A DNA stretch of 64,000 nt from Galeruca laticollis (GCA_963921935.1 OY998180.1:99355480-99419479); one strand, 5' to 3'. Positions 43,582 through 53,930 are shown, counted from the stretch's first letter. The notes: generated from the letters alone by a model not told the origin. Numbers and translations: made by a program.

Positions 43582-44970
43582 TAGAGGGAGATGATCCGCC
43601 GGATGATTCCAACAGTTCCAAGTATTACGGCCTTTTGCATCCACATTACGGTGTTTTTAGGTAAGTTCAGTTCTTTTATGTGTCGTACTGTTTATGTATG
43701 TACAAGGCCGTTTGCGCTTATAATTAAAGGGACTATTGTTACCTTCTCCAAGTTCCAAATCAATTTCATCTCTTGTGCAAGCGCTCCATATTTAGTTATT
43801 TTTTCGGCATATGCTTTAGATATATTGTAGTCCTGCGGCACTGCGAAGTCAATTATGATGGCTGTGTTATCACTTTCATCTCAAATCAACCATGTCCGGC
43901 CGGTTGTGCTCCACAAGTCTATCTGTAACAACTGTGAAATCCCAGTAAATTTTTACGGTGTTGTTTTGAAGTACGGGTTGCGGCACATATTTATGGTGTG
44001 CGGTAAAATTATTCAACAGACCTCTTTGCAGGCATATTAATTGGTGAACGACTTTGCCCATATTGTTGTGTCGTTCCAGGTATCTGGTAGCAGCAATTGT
44101 TGTGCAGCCAGATGACAAATGTTGAATGGTCTCTTCGCTAGTGTTACACAGTCTACATTTGGTGGTCTCAACTTGTTGTTTTAATATGTGTTTGGAGTAC
44201 GTTCGGGTTCTAATGACGTGATCCTGTATCGCCAACATTGTTCCTTCGGTTTCCGGGAAGAGGTATCCTGCCACTAGGTAAGTATTGGATGCTTTCATAT
44301 CTACTTCTGTTTGATGTAGATAAGTGTAAAGCCTTCCGTGTAGTGCTTTTCCTTGCCAACTTATTCTCATTTGTTCTAATTGGTTCTCTGTTTCAGGAGG
44401 CGCAGGATTAGCAAGGTTAAGGGCTGTGATTTTTTTGTCCCATACCTCCACTCTTTTATGAACTGGTGAGTTTGTATTTCGGAAGTATTTTATTAATTTT
44501 TCCCTTTCTTTCAGATTGGCCGCCACCAGGCTAGTTAGTCCTCGTCCTCCTTCTAATCGTGGCAAATATATGCGCTCGATAGCTGAGTTAGGGTGCAGCA
44601 TGCCATGTTTGGTCATTAGGGTCCTGATTTTCCTGTCTAACCTCTCTAGATCTGTTTTGGACCAGGGGAGTATTCCAGAAGTGTAGGTTATTGTTGGTAT
44701 GGCCCATATATTAATTGCTGCCACCTTGTTTCTGGCATTAAGCTGGGATTTTAATATCTTGCTTGTTCTCCTCATAAGCTCATTTTCGGCTTTCTCTTTG
44801 TTTTCTTTATGGCGAATTTCGTAGCTCTGCTGAATTCCAAGGTACCTGTAAGTGTTTTCTGCTCCCAGCTCCCTAATTCGACTGCCATCTGCCAGAGTGA
44901 TATCCTCGTTTTCAGTGAGTTTTCCTCTCTTAATGTGGATGGTAGCACACTTCTCAAGCCCGAATTTCAT
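43582..44970 (-). pseudogene. R4-like ORF, C-terminal zinc knuckle and restriction-like endonuclease
   Basis: The frame starts just after the break at MKFGLEKCATIHIKRGK and has the thumb (TYRYLGIQQSYEIR), then CRLCNTSEETIQHLSSGC, a C-x2-C-x8-H-x4-C knuckle, the YLERHNNMGKVVHQLI helix, and VKIYWDF. HNRPDMVDL gives the PD of the nuclease. A shift at about 43876 leads to AIIIDFAVPQDYNISKAYAE (the next Asp), then EKITKYGALAQEM and a stop near 43582. The nuclease cleaves the target to prime cDNA synthesis. Confidence 0.87.
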
Positions 44971-44996
44971 TTGGATGCTCTCACTGAAGTGTCTGA

Positions 44997-46964
44997 CTAT
45001 AGTTCCCCTTCCAGCTGCTGTCTTCCTTTAGCAAAGAGCTTAAGATCATCCATATAGAAAAGATGGGTCAGCTTTGCTTGGTCATCGATTCCATATGCGT
45101 ATGTGCTCCGGTTAAGCATATTACTCAATGGGTTCAGGGCGAGACAGAACCATAATGGGCTCAGACTGTCGCCCTGGAATATGCCCCTTCTAATAGGGAT
45201 CTCCTCCGTTGTGTACGTGTCTGTTGCTCCTCTGACTAATAGAGTGGTTCGCCATGATGTCATCAGATGCCGGAGTAAGTCGATAACTTGCTGATTCACT
45301 TTATAGATATTTGAAACTTCCAGCAGCCATGAATGAGGAACTGAGTCAAATGCCTTCTGATAATCGATCCAGGCTATAGATATGTTTTTCTGACGTTGTC
45401 TTGCCTGTTTTGTGATTACATTGTCGATTATCAAGAGTTCCTTGCTTCCTCTAGCCTTTTGCTTACAGCCGTTTTGTTCCCATGCTAGAATGTTGTTATG
45501 TTTTAGGTGGCAGTCTAGTTTGTGTCTTATGACGGAGGTAAGTATTTTGTATGCTGATGGAAGCCATGTAATGGGTCTATAGTTTTTCGGTTGTGATAGG
45601 TCTCCTTTCTTTGGAAGCATATGAGTCATACCATGAGTGAAATATAAAGGTATGCTTTGTGGAGTTCTAACCGAGTGCTGTATGAAGTGAGCCAATTTTT
45701 TGTGCGCATTAGTAAATGCTTTCCACCAGTAGTTGTGGATTCCATCTATTCCAGGAGAGGTCCAGTTTTTGAGTCTTTTTACTGTGGCGTGGATGTCTTC
45801 CACTGTTACTATCGTCTCAGTCATTGGTATATATTTATGGAAGTTGTTTCTTTCAACATCTATCCATTCCGCTCGCATGTCTTGTTCTATTCTCCCGGAC
45901 CAGAGCTTTGTCATTTCTTCTCGCGTTGGAGCCGCCACGCGCTGGTTTGTATTGTCCGCGTCGAGATTTCGGAAAAACAGTCTTTGGTTGTTATTAAACA
46001 ATTGATTTTGCTGGTATCGCTGCGTTCTTTTGTGGTATCCTCGGATCCTGCAGCCCAGCGCGGTTATCTTTTGTTTTAGGAACTCTGACCATTCTACTAG
46101 CTTTTGGTGGTATTGCGGGTCCGTTGGCTTTATTTTTGCCTTTCGAACAAACGTTCTCATTTTCTTTTTTACCTTCTGGCTAGGCTGTGGGTCATTTAGG
46201 AATGTGTGAATAATAGATATTTCTTTACGATGGCTAGCGATTTTTTCTTCAAGCCTCCGTTCCCAGGGTGGCTTTCGCGTTTCTTTATTTCCTTCTAAGG
46301 GTGGTTTTTGGTCTAATATGCAATTGGCCACTCTAGCCGCACAATATATCTTATGGCATAGGTTCTCCAGATCTTCTGAATTATCGAATTCCGCGCACAA
46401 CGCTGTGTTGATTGAGGTGAAGATCTTCTTTGCTTCAGCATTTATTTTAAGCCTTAATATTTTTGGTCTGACTTGCATTGGCATACCCTCAAAATTGTGG
46501 TTAGTTTCCTGGAACAGGAGATTTATGTCGTGGTGTTGTGGTGTCTGCTCTTGTGCTTCGCCATCTTCCCTTCGAACAGCCGGTTCATTTGTAGATGGTG
46601 TTGCCGCTGCTAGTGGGAATAAGCCTAGTCTACCAATTGACCTTCTGATAGCGTCCGGTCTTCTGTTTTGGGCCCTGCGTTCAGCTTCTGCTTCCATAGC
46701 TCGCATTTCGTCTGGTGATATCAGTCGACAGGTTTTAATGTTTGATATTTGTGCAAGATGTTGCGCGGTAAATGGCTTATCTGGATACGCTTCTCTCCAT
46801 AGTTCTAAAAGTTGCGCTCTGTACCTGGTTCTTTTTCTCCCCCCTTCAGTGACTTCGTAGTAAGCATTCATTAGTTTGAGGTTCATTTCTCTGGTCCAAT
46901 GCTGCCTTCCCCTTCTGCGAGGTATAGCGGGACTGCGATGAAGACTTGCGTCTGGCTGGTCCAA
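44997..46964 (-). pseudogene. R4-like ORF, N-terminal region and reverse transcriptase (655 codons)
   Basis: The N-terminal part has a Myb-like piece (QHWTREMNLKLMNAYYEVTE) and a long basic region (RRLEEKIASHRKEISIIHTF). RT motifs are NWTSPGIDGIHNYWWKAF, PKNYRPITWLPSAYKILTS, WEQNGCKQKARGSKELL, IAWIDYQKAFDSVPHSWL (first Asp), IRRGIFQGDSLSPLWFCL and LTHLFYMDDLKLFAKG with the catalytic MDD near residue 640. The frame ends at QLEGEL because of a one-base shift near 44990; in the next frame VRHFSESIQMKFG continues. More GC-rich than its surroundings, which suggests recent arrival. Confidence 0.9.
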
Positions 46965-47299
46965 GCTATCTCTCTGGGTGTCCTGAATAGGGGTGCTGGG
47001 CCTTATGGTTCCGTTTCACAGGGAGGTGCCACTTGCTCCACTCTCTTCTGCTAGGGACTGTAACGATCCCCCCCCAGGCGCAATCCCGGCACCGGAGGCG
47101 GGTTCCGAGGCTTCGTTAGGTTCGACGAAAACAAGGGGATGAACTCAGCACACGGGTTGCTAACCCATGCGCTGGTTTGCTGGGATCTGTGGGGTTGTGA
47201 CCCGAGGCCTCTTGGCGAGGCTGGCTGTACAGGTCTAACGTCGTTACCCGTAGCGGCAAGAACACAACTGGTTGCAATGCCCTCTCCGGCCAGACATAT

Positions 47300-47301
<2 letters not shown>
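46965..47301 (-). other. R4-like GC-rich 5' leader, possible structured RNA
   Basis: About 340 bp of strikingly GC-rich sequence lie before the first ATG. The minus-strand 5' end starts GTCTGGCCGGAGAGGGCATT and later has CCTCCGGTGCCGGG, which could pair with GGCCGGA, and it includes a run of eight G. R2-type elements carry HDV-like self-cleaving RNAs in this position. I could not fold this by hand well enough to claim one. Confidence 0.5.

Positions 47302-47353
<52 letters not shown>
47302..47353. repeat. (TA)n microsatellite at the R4 5' border
   Basis: About 52 bp of pure TA repeat directly beside the element's 5' end. The matching tract beyond the 3' end is at 43480-43511. Confidence 0.95.
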
Positions 47354-47356
<3 letters not shown>

Positions 47357-48056
47357 GTGATTTGTTAGGTGTGTAATTTTAATGTTTTAAGATAAATATA
47401 TTTTCTCTTATTTTCCCTACGGTGGGCCGACATTTTATTGTGGATAGAATTGGTATGAGAGAATATTTAAAATGTTATTATTATTGTTTAGTTTTTGTTT
47501 GCCCGGTATATTATAAAATTTTTAAAATAGTTTGTCAAGTAATTATACCTTTGCATGAAAGACTCCCCAATCTCAAAGTAGGGTTCAAATGTTAAAAAAA
47601 AATTTAATTTCAAATATGAGCGCCAAAGTTAAATAAAATCCTTACATTTTAATAAAGAAATTTTGTTAATAAAAAAATATACTTGCTTTTATTATTTCTA
47701 AATAAATTCTAGAGACGGTCCTGTCTGCTTAATTTCGAACCTCTCCATGATTCACAGACGTCAGGTCAATACTGCTAACTGTTGAACATAGATGGAGCAA
47801 TCACCAAGAAATGAAAAGTCTCAACAATATAATTTCAAAATGTTTTTCAAAGGGAAAAACGTTATTTAATGTTGTGAAAACAAATACATCATTCTTTTAC
47901 AAATAACTTGTGAAAACAAACTATCTAGGATGGTCACTCATTCAAACAAACCATACACTCAGGTGAAATATTATTTCTATGTGCGATTACAAAATAGGCA
48001 ACATTTTATACAAATTTGAAAACACTAATTCTGTTACACATTGTCTATGTAACAAG
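47354..48056. other. Upstream region of the candidate three-exon gene
   Basis: AT-rich DNA without recognisable transposon. If the gene at 48057 is real, its promoter and 5' untranslated region should lie here; I could not identify a TATA box or initiator with confidence. Confidence 0.35.
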
Positions 48057-48620
48057 ATGGCGAAAATTATGGTGATGAAAACGTATGCATTATCAAAGTT
48101 CAATTCTTTGCACAAAACAAGTAAGTTTATTTAACCTTTTTATATATTTATAAATAAAATAGTTTTAAATACCTGTTCACTGTATCGTTCTAGTACACTT
48201 CAATGATTGGTTTTTTCATTTTATTTTAGGTTACCTTCTGGAAAACCGAATAATCCGTCTAGCCTGGACAAAAGCTATAATTGATGCCACATTCCATCCA
48301 CATCAAAACATTTTAGATGAATCCCATAATCCAGTGCTTTCTGAAAAGTATTGTGGAGACAGTTTCCACAATACAATATTTCACTTGGTTATACTGATGA
48401 ATTTTATGGTCAGTACATTATTATATTTACCAATTTTCTTGTTAAATTATGTTTATCTACTTGATTAATTACATTACTGAGTTGCTTTTAAGGATAATGT
48501 ATTTATTTCTATAATTACCAATCCAAATTGTTGTTATTCAAAAAGTTTAAATAACTTTTCTCAAAAAATTTGCTTCTTCTCCATTCACAGCTACCAAAAA
48601 GAAAACTACCTAGTGAATAG
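48057..48620 (+). CDS. Candidate small host gene, three exons, 90 aa
   Basis: Exons 48057-48120, 48230-48408 and 48591-48620 join in one frame. Intron 1 (48121-48229) starts GTAAGT and ends TTTTAG; intron 2 (48409-48590) starts GTCAGT and ends CATTCACAG. The start AACAAGATGG is a good insect context. The product starts MAKIMVMKTYALSKFNSLHK, has a middle such as RLAWTKAIIDATFHPHQN, a short hydrophobic run (FHLVILMNFM) and ends LPKRKLPSE. Phase, splice signals and normal composition agree, and no transposon overlaps. I do not recognise the protein. If intron 2 is retained, the frame ends 20 codons later with a hydrophobic tail. Confidence 0.5.
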
Positions 48621-49361
48621 TGTCCATTATCAACAACTTGTTTCTATTCAATTTTTTTTTATGATTAATCTGCTTGTCGCTGATGAGAATATTTTAAATG
48701 TGTTCCACCAATCAAAATTGGCTATAAAAATTCTTATTGAAAAGTTTCACTTCAAGTTGTTGATCGTCCATCTATCCTTTTAAAACATTCTGTTTTAAGT
48801 TTTTAAATGATTAAAACCCATATATTATTCCCTTTAAATTGTATTCCAAAATTTTTATAAATGACAGTTCTTAATTTCAATAATATCTATCCGGAATGAC
48901 AATTCATTTCACAAATGTCATGCTCTATAAAATTAATGTTATTATTTGACTTCCTACATTGACATATATTAAATAATTACATAATCTTATCAGAAAACTT
49001 CTTTCAATATCTAATATTTACTTTTTTAAGACAAATCATAATATTATTTTACTTTTACAATGAGAAAAATGGATTGTTATTATTTATATGGGACAACGAT
49101 CAAAAATTCTCTCTCTCAAATATTAAAATCATGTTATTTTATTTCACATATGTATTTATAAAGCGTATTTAAAGTTTCCTCCACAATTCTACAGCTTGAC
49201 TCTTGTCTACTTTCTCTATTTAAGAGTGAATAGTACAGATTGTGTCCATTTCAAACGATTTTTTTAAAAAAATTCAAATTCTAAAATTTTGTACTTGCTT
49301 ACAGTGTGTAGTCTTTTATTTCATAATTTAGTATACAGAGTGTTGCAGGGTTCTCTCTATG

Positions 49362-49363
<2 letters not shown>
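48621..49363. other. Downstream of the candidate gene; no other gene
   Basis: AT-rich, T-run-rich sequence. An ATTAAA-type poly(A) signal may lie near 48810. No transposon recognised until the (TA)n at 49364. Confidence 0.35.

Positions 49364-49417
<54 letters not shown>
49364..49417. repeat. (TA)n microsatellite
   Basis: About 54 bp of TA repeat, immediately left of a Penelope-like fragment; a second tract at 49766-49814 borders its right side. Confidence 0.95.
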
Positions 49418-49418
<1 letters not shown>

Positions 49419-49765
49419 CTCTACCTTATACAAATCAATTATCAGAAAAACTAAAATATATATTATCTAAACATAATATCAAAATATGCCATAAACCAAA
49501 TAATACACTATCATCGCTATTTACTAGATTAAAAAACAAAACTAAAAATAATAAAAAATCAAATGTTATATACTCTATATCATGCTTGAACTGTTAAAAA
49601 AATTACGTAGGAACGACTACACAATATCTGGAAAGCAGAATAAATGGCCATAAATACACTAAAAATGCATCAACAGCGTTACACAAACATGAACATAATG
49701 AAAATCATGAATTCGATTTCAAAAACACAAGACACAAATTATCAAAAACTCAAAATTAAAGAGAA
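49418..49765 (+). pseudogene. Penelope-like element C-terminal (GIY-YIG) fragment
   Basis: The frame runs from LPYTNQLSEKLKYILSKHNI through FTRLKNKTKNNKKSNVIYSI and SCLNC to a stop, then in the same frame KNYVGTTTQYLESRINGHKY and HEHNENHEFDFKNT. It matches the end of Penelope-type ORFs (SHVIYEVPCKHCEGVYIG... at 50.6 kb): the link after RT and the GIY-YIG nuclease. The Y-IG core is altered to NYVGTT. It is enclosed by (TA)n on both sides. Confidence 0.82.
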
Positions 49766-49766
49766 A

Positions 49767-49814
<48 letters not shown>
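49766..49814. repeat. (TA)n microsatellite
   Basis: About 48 bp of TA repeat between a plus-strand Penelope fragment and the left arm of the inverted Penelope pair. Confidence 0.95.
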
Positions 49815-49817
<3 letters not shown>

Positions 49818-49945
49818 GTTAGTTTATTTCTTGAACCTATTTTATTTATTTTTCAAAACAATTATTCTTGGGATTTTTTGGTTCTGCATAAAATTGAAAA
49901 GTATTTTCAGTTTTTTTTATTTTACATTTTAGTTTATTTTTAACG

Positions 49946-49972
49946 TTTCGGACAGTCAATGTCCTTCATCAG
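49946..49972 (-). ncRNA. Hammerhead-ribozyme-like core in the Penelope 3' region
   Basis: On the minus strand: CTGATGA (49972-49966), a hairpin AGGACATTGACTGTCC (49965-49950, stem GGACA/TGTCC), then GAAA (49949-49946) followed by CGTT. CUGAUGA-stem II-GAAA is the conserved hammerhead core, and Penelope-like elements are known to carry such motifs. I could not settle stems I and III or the cleavage site, so self-cleavage is not shown. Confidence 0.6.
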
Positions 49973-50476
49973 AAACGTAATCTACAAAGGACTGTTACAA
50001 TTAATATGATGTACAATACAAATATATTTCTTAAAACTTACCATAAAACATGGGCCTGCGAGCGCAATGTCCATCACGTATAATTAAAATATCATTCCTA
50101 AATTAAAAACTTTTAAACTTTTAAAAATAAACACACAACATACATCTTCATCGGTGCAACACAATATGCCAGACCGTCCAAGATCTCACATGTAAAAACA
50201 ACATTTATCGATTGAAGGCCACCAAGTAGCAGTATTATCGTGTAAGTAAATTAGTTGTAAAACACAGGAGCAACTAATATCCGGAATATAATGTTCGTAT
50301 TGGTATGTTATTTGGCAAAATTATGATTGTCGCGCCAGCATATGTACTTACAACTTGTGGCAAAAATATTTTTTTCCTTTAACTTGAAATTCATTGTATT
50401 AAATGAAAATAGATTTTTGATAGATTTTTTGTATCAGACTTGGCGTTGATGGAATGTTTGTTTTTCTGGATTTCTA

Positions 50477-51850
50477 TCATTTCGTGGATCTCTCTTTTCT
50501 TTTGGTGGCATTCAGTTCGTAGTATTTTTGTGCTTTCATAATCAAAAGCATGGTTATGTTCAACAACATGATTCGCAAGAGCTGTCTTGTTTTTTTATCA
50601 TATTTATGGCCATTTAAGCGGTTTTTTAAATGCTGACTCGTTTGTCCAATGTAGACACCTTCACAGTGTTTGCATGGAACTTCGTAGATAACATGACTTT
50701 TTTTGTCCTTGGGAATTTTTGACTTGAGTTTACTGAAATTGGTCTTTAAGAGATTATGTCCTTTGTGCGATACGGTTATGTTATATTCTTTGAAAGTGCC
50801 ACCCATTTGTTCTGAAAGCCCCGAAATGTAAGGTAAAGTGAGATAATATTTTTCAGATATATTCTGACTACTGTTTCTATATTGGGACTGATTGTGAAAA
50901 CGATGAATACGGTTATTAAAAATTCTGTCAATTAGATTACCAGGGTAATCATTTAACAAGAGCGCTTCTTTAGCTTTTTTTATGGCGATTTCCCTGTACT
51001 CACAGTCAGAAAGTTTCATAGCTCGATCAGCAAGACCTATGACAACAGATTTTTTCTGTGACATTGGGTGCTGGGAGTTAAAATTCACATATCTAGAGGA
51101 CCAGGTTTCCTTTGTATACCATTCCGTTCTGATAGTGTTGTTTGTATGGTGTAGCGTCAAGTCTAAAAAGTTTATTTTATTATGCTGTTCCTTTTCAACA
51201 GTAAATTGTAGTTTACTGTGAAAACTGTTAAATCGATTGAGGACGTCATTCACTCTGTTTACAGGCACCAGTGCTATGCAGTCGTCGACATACCTAAAGA
51301 AAAAGGGAACCTGGTATTCCAGGGCTCCAATTACGGATTCCTCTAAGTCCTCCATCACCAGTTGCGCAACTACACTTGAGATGGAAGGACCCATCGCACA
51401 ACCTTCTGTTTGTTTATAAAATTTATCCTCATACATAAAGTATGTAGAAGTTAAGGTCAGTTGTATTGCTTTTAAAAATTCATTCTGAGGTATGTCCGTA
51501 TGCGACTCAATCTCATTCCCTTTTTTTATAATTGTATTTCTGGCCAAGTCGAAAGGTATGTTAGTATATAACGATACAACGTCCAATGACAAAAGTATGT
51601 GGTCATCAGGTAATATCAAATTTTTAATTTTGTTCTTAAAATCAAACGAATCTTTTATGTAGTATTTGTTTTGGTTTACCACATTTTGTAATATATTTTT
51701 AAGAAATTTAGAAAGATTTTCAAAAAGCGATTGCACACAAGACACAATGGGTCTGAGGGGAATGCCTTCTTCATGCAATTTTGGCAACCCATAAATTCTT
51801 GGTGGTAGTGAATTCGAAATTTTTAGTTTCTTTGCCATACCAAAGCACAA
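50477..51850 (-). pseudogene. Penelope-like RT / GIY-YIG protein, 5'-truncated (457 codons)
   Basis: RT motifs: LPPRIYGLPKLHEEGIPLRP, PDDHILLSLDVVSLYTNI (first catalytic Asp at residue 90), TEGCAMGPSISSVVAQLVME, and FFFRYVDDCIALVP with YVDD at 187-190. KINFLDLTLH follows. From residue 384 SHVIYEVPCKHCEGVYIGQT and LKNRLNGHK give the GIY-YIG nuclease. A T-run near 50588-50594 shifts the frame; the true C-terminus (VVEHNHAFDYE) continues in another frame, as the inverted copy confirms. The N-terminus is missing, and the first ATG is only the first in what is left. Confidence 0.9.
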
Positions 51851-52465
51851 AAATACTACGAACTGAAAGCCACCAAAAGAGAAGAGAGATCCACGAAATG
51901 ATAGAGATCCAGAAAAACAAACATTCCATCAACGCCAAGTCTGATACAAAAAATCTATCAAAAATCTATTTTCATTTAATACAATGAATTTCAAGTTAAA
52001 GGAAAAAAATATTTTTGCCACAAGTTGTAAGTACATATGCTGGCGCGACAATCATAATTTTGCCAAATAACATACCAATACGAACATTATATTCCGGATA
52101 TTAGTTGCTCCTGTGTTTTACAACTAATTTACTTACACGATAATACTGCTACTTGTTGGCCTTCAATCGATAAATGTTGTTTTTACATGTGAGATCTTGG
52201 ACGGTCAGGCATATTGTGTTGCACCGATGAAGTTGTATGTTGTGTGTTTATTTTAAAAAGTTTTTAATTTAGGAATGATATTTTAATTATACGTGATGGA
52301 CATTGCGCTCGCAGGCCCATGTTTTATGGTAAGTTTTAAGAAATATATTTGTATTGTACATCATATTAATTGTAACTAATAAACTAAAATGTAAAATAAA
52401 AAAAAACTGAAAATACTTTTCAATTTTATGCAGAACCAAAAAATCCCAAGAATAATTGTTTTGAA
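51842..52465 (+). repeat. Inverted copy of the Penelope 3' end (right half of the pair)
   Basis: Plus-strand sequence carries the last 47 codons of the ORF (LRTESHQKRREIHEMIEIQK ... KIYFHLIQ, stop at 51985) and the whole 3' region of the left copy with few changes. One clear difference: the hammerhead-like segment (49939-49993 in the left arm) is replaced by a single base near 52375. It ends at CCCAAGAATAATTGTTTTGA beside (TA)n. Confidence 0.88.

Positions 52466-52530
<65 letters not shown>
52466..52530. repeat. (TA)n microsatellite
   Basis: About 60 bp of TA repeat with one CA interruption, directly at the outer end of the right Penelope arm. A short frame across it (52287-52568) is an artefact. 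Confidence 0.95.
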
Positions 52531-52535
<5 letters not shown>

Positions 52536-52726
52536 AGATAAATTATCAGTAAATGACAAACAAGACATAAAAAACTTGAGTCAAATTTATTACAAATTGA
52601 TTAGCTAATTTATTTTTATCACTCCCAACATAATATCGTTGCGTAAATATTAAATGTAGGTATTCTATTATTCTTGACATTTCTTTCATGACATGTTATT
52701 GACTTTTTCAAAATAATTTTTACAAT

Positions 52727-52890
52727 GACTATTTTATGTAGTTTAATTTTAATATTTATACATATTCTTTTGAAAATGCTCCTGAAATAAGAGTGAAACG
52801 TTAAGTTTATTAAATCTGTATTCGAAAATATATTATAATTAATATATTTATTTTATACCACAACCTTTGAACCCAAGAAAAAATATTTCT
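52727..52890 (+). repeat. Penelope-type 3' end fragment, second family
   Basis: Matches 41268-41458 in reverse complement. It contains GAAAATGCTCCTGAAATAAG and GTGAAACGTTAAG, an altered hammerhead-like core (CTGA...GAAAC), and ends in CCTTTGAACCCAAGAA, the same kind of terminal motif as the other Penelope ends. Confidence 0.65.
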
Positions 52891-52930
52891 AAATATTAAA
52901 TATTATCGATAGGTTGAAGAACATAAGTGA

Positions 52931-52935
<5 letters not shown>

Positions 52936-52968
<33 letters not shown>
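52936..52968. repeat. (TA)n microsatellite
   Basis: About 33 bp of TA repeat at the 3' end of the Penelope fragment at 53229-53930. Confidence 0.95.
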
Positions 52969-52969
<1 letters not shown>

Positions 52970-53023
52970 ATTATTTTTTTTGGGTTTGTGGCAATGATAC
53001 CAAGTTCAAATATTTATTTTACG

Positions 53024-53054
53024 AGCTTTCGAATACAATCGTATTCATTTTCAA
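53024..53054 (-). ncRNA. Degenerate hammerhead-like hairpin, third Penelope family
   Basis: On the minus strand TTGAAAAT, then a perfect six-base stem GAATAC-GATT-GTATTC, then GAAAGCTCGT. The position between ORF end and (TA)n, and the hairpin-GAAA order, match the hammerhead-like element at 49946-49972; the CTGATGA half is changed to TTGAAAA, so it is probably inactive. Confidence 0.45.
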
Positions 53055-53228
53055 GTACTAAAAATTATAAAATATGGTCAAAAATTAAAATAAAGGGTAT
53101 ATAAAAATATATTTAACGAGATTGCAGGTAAAGTTCTAAAATATATGTATAATAAATCATTTCAAGTCAATATGAATTCTTTCGATTTGTATTACTTTGA
53201 TGTTAAAAATAATTTTATTATAGGTTAC

Positions 53229-53930
53229 TTATATGATTTGTAGTAAAATTTTTAAATGTTGCTTTTCAAATTCTAATAAATATGCGTATATTACACTAAG
53301 ATTATTTAGGTCTGTTTTTTTATTTATACAATCAACATCTTGATTGATGTAAACTGTTTCTAAAAACAGACGTTTTTTATAATTCCTTTCTGTAGTTAAC
53401 ACCTTAGCGGATTGATAATTCATGCTATGGCCTTCATAAAACACATGTTCAGTAAGTGCACATCTGTCACTCCTGTGAGAGGTAATTCGGTTGGAAAGTG
53501 ACCTCTTAGATTGACCATAGTACTTTTTATTACAAGTATCACAAGGAATCTCATAAACTATATTAGCCAGTTTATTGGTAGGAGTTTTATCTTTTATTTT
53601 ACTGAAGATTGACCTAATAGTAAGATGTTGCTTGTTACCAACTTTTATATTATGATTTTTGAATATTGCAGAAATTTTTGGTGTAACTGATTTAATATAT
53701 GGTAGAGACACATAAATTGGTATATGATTATTGTCAGTTTCAGCGTCAATATAATTCAAGTTTGATGTGATGTTATTAGAAATGTCAGTCATTCTTTCAG
53801 AAGTATTATACAAAATTCGTTTTAAGAGATATGGAGGATAAGAATTTTCATAAAAAAGGTTGTACAACAATTTTATATTTTTTTGATGAAATATTGGATT
53901 TGAAATTTCTAAGGAACAAATTAGCTTCAC
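53229..53930 (-). pseudogene. Penelope-like element C-terminus (233 codons), third family
   Basis: The frame begins after RT with LEISNPIFHQKNIKLLYNLF, then PIYVSLPYIKSVTPKISAIF, KDKTPTNKLANIVYEIPCDT and CNKKYYGQSKRSLSNRITSH, the GIY-YIG domain (YYGQS with Arg), HVFYEGHSMNYQSAKVL and NYKKRLFLETVYI with the nuclease Glu. It ends in a natural-looking stop. RT and everything upstream are missing (truncated near 53930-54000). The open frame suggests recent decay or a recent copy. Confidence 0.86.

Larger units (their letters stand above)
43512..47301 (-). mobile_element. R4-like non-LTR retrotransposon in a (TA)n tract
   Basis: On the minus strand: a GC-rich 5' leader, one long ORF with a central RT, a CCHC-type zinc knuckle and a restriction-like endonuclease at the C-terminus, then a short 3' end. 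This single-ORF layout is that of R4/Dong and relatives rather than of elements with an apurinic-type endonuclease. It is bordered by (TA)n on both sides (43480-43511 and 47302-47353); R4/Dong elements are known for inserting into rDNA or simple repeats. Two single-base frameshifts break the ORF. Confidence 0.87.
49852..51850 (-). mobile_element. Penelope-like element, 5'-truncated, left half of a head-to-head pair
   Basis: A minus-strand element carries RT plus GIY-YIG endonuclease and a 3' region of about 620 bp that ends at a TCTTGGGATT-type motif beside (TA)n. Its last 685 bp (49852-50536) recur inverted at 51842-52465, so two copies of one family face away from a common truncated 5' junction at about 51845. 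Penelope-like elements often form such inverted partial pairs. Confidence 0.88.

Noticed and set aside
45657..46860. Plus-strand frames of 90-180 codons
   Set aside because: Antisense of the R4-like ORF, which has clear RT motifs on the minus strand.
47139..47354. 71-codon plus-strand frame ending in an Ile-Tyr repeat
   Set aside because: Runs from the R4 leader into (TA)n; the repeat makes the open frame.
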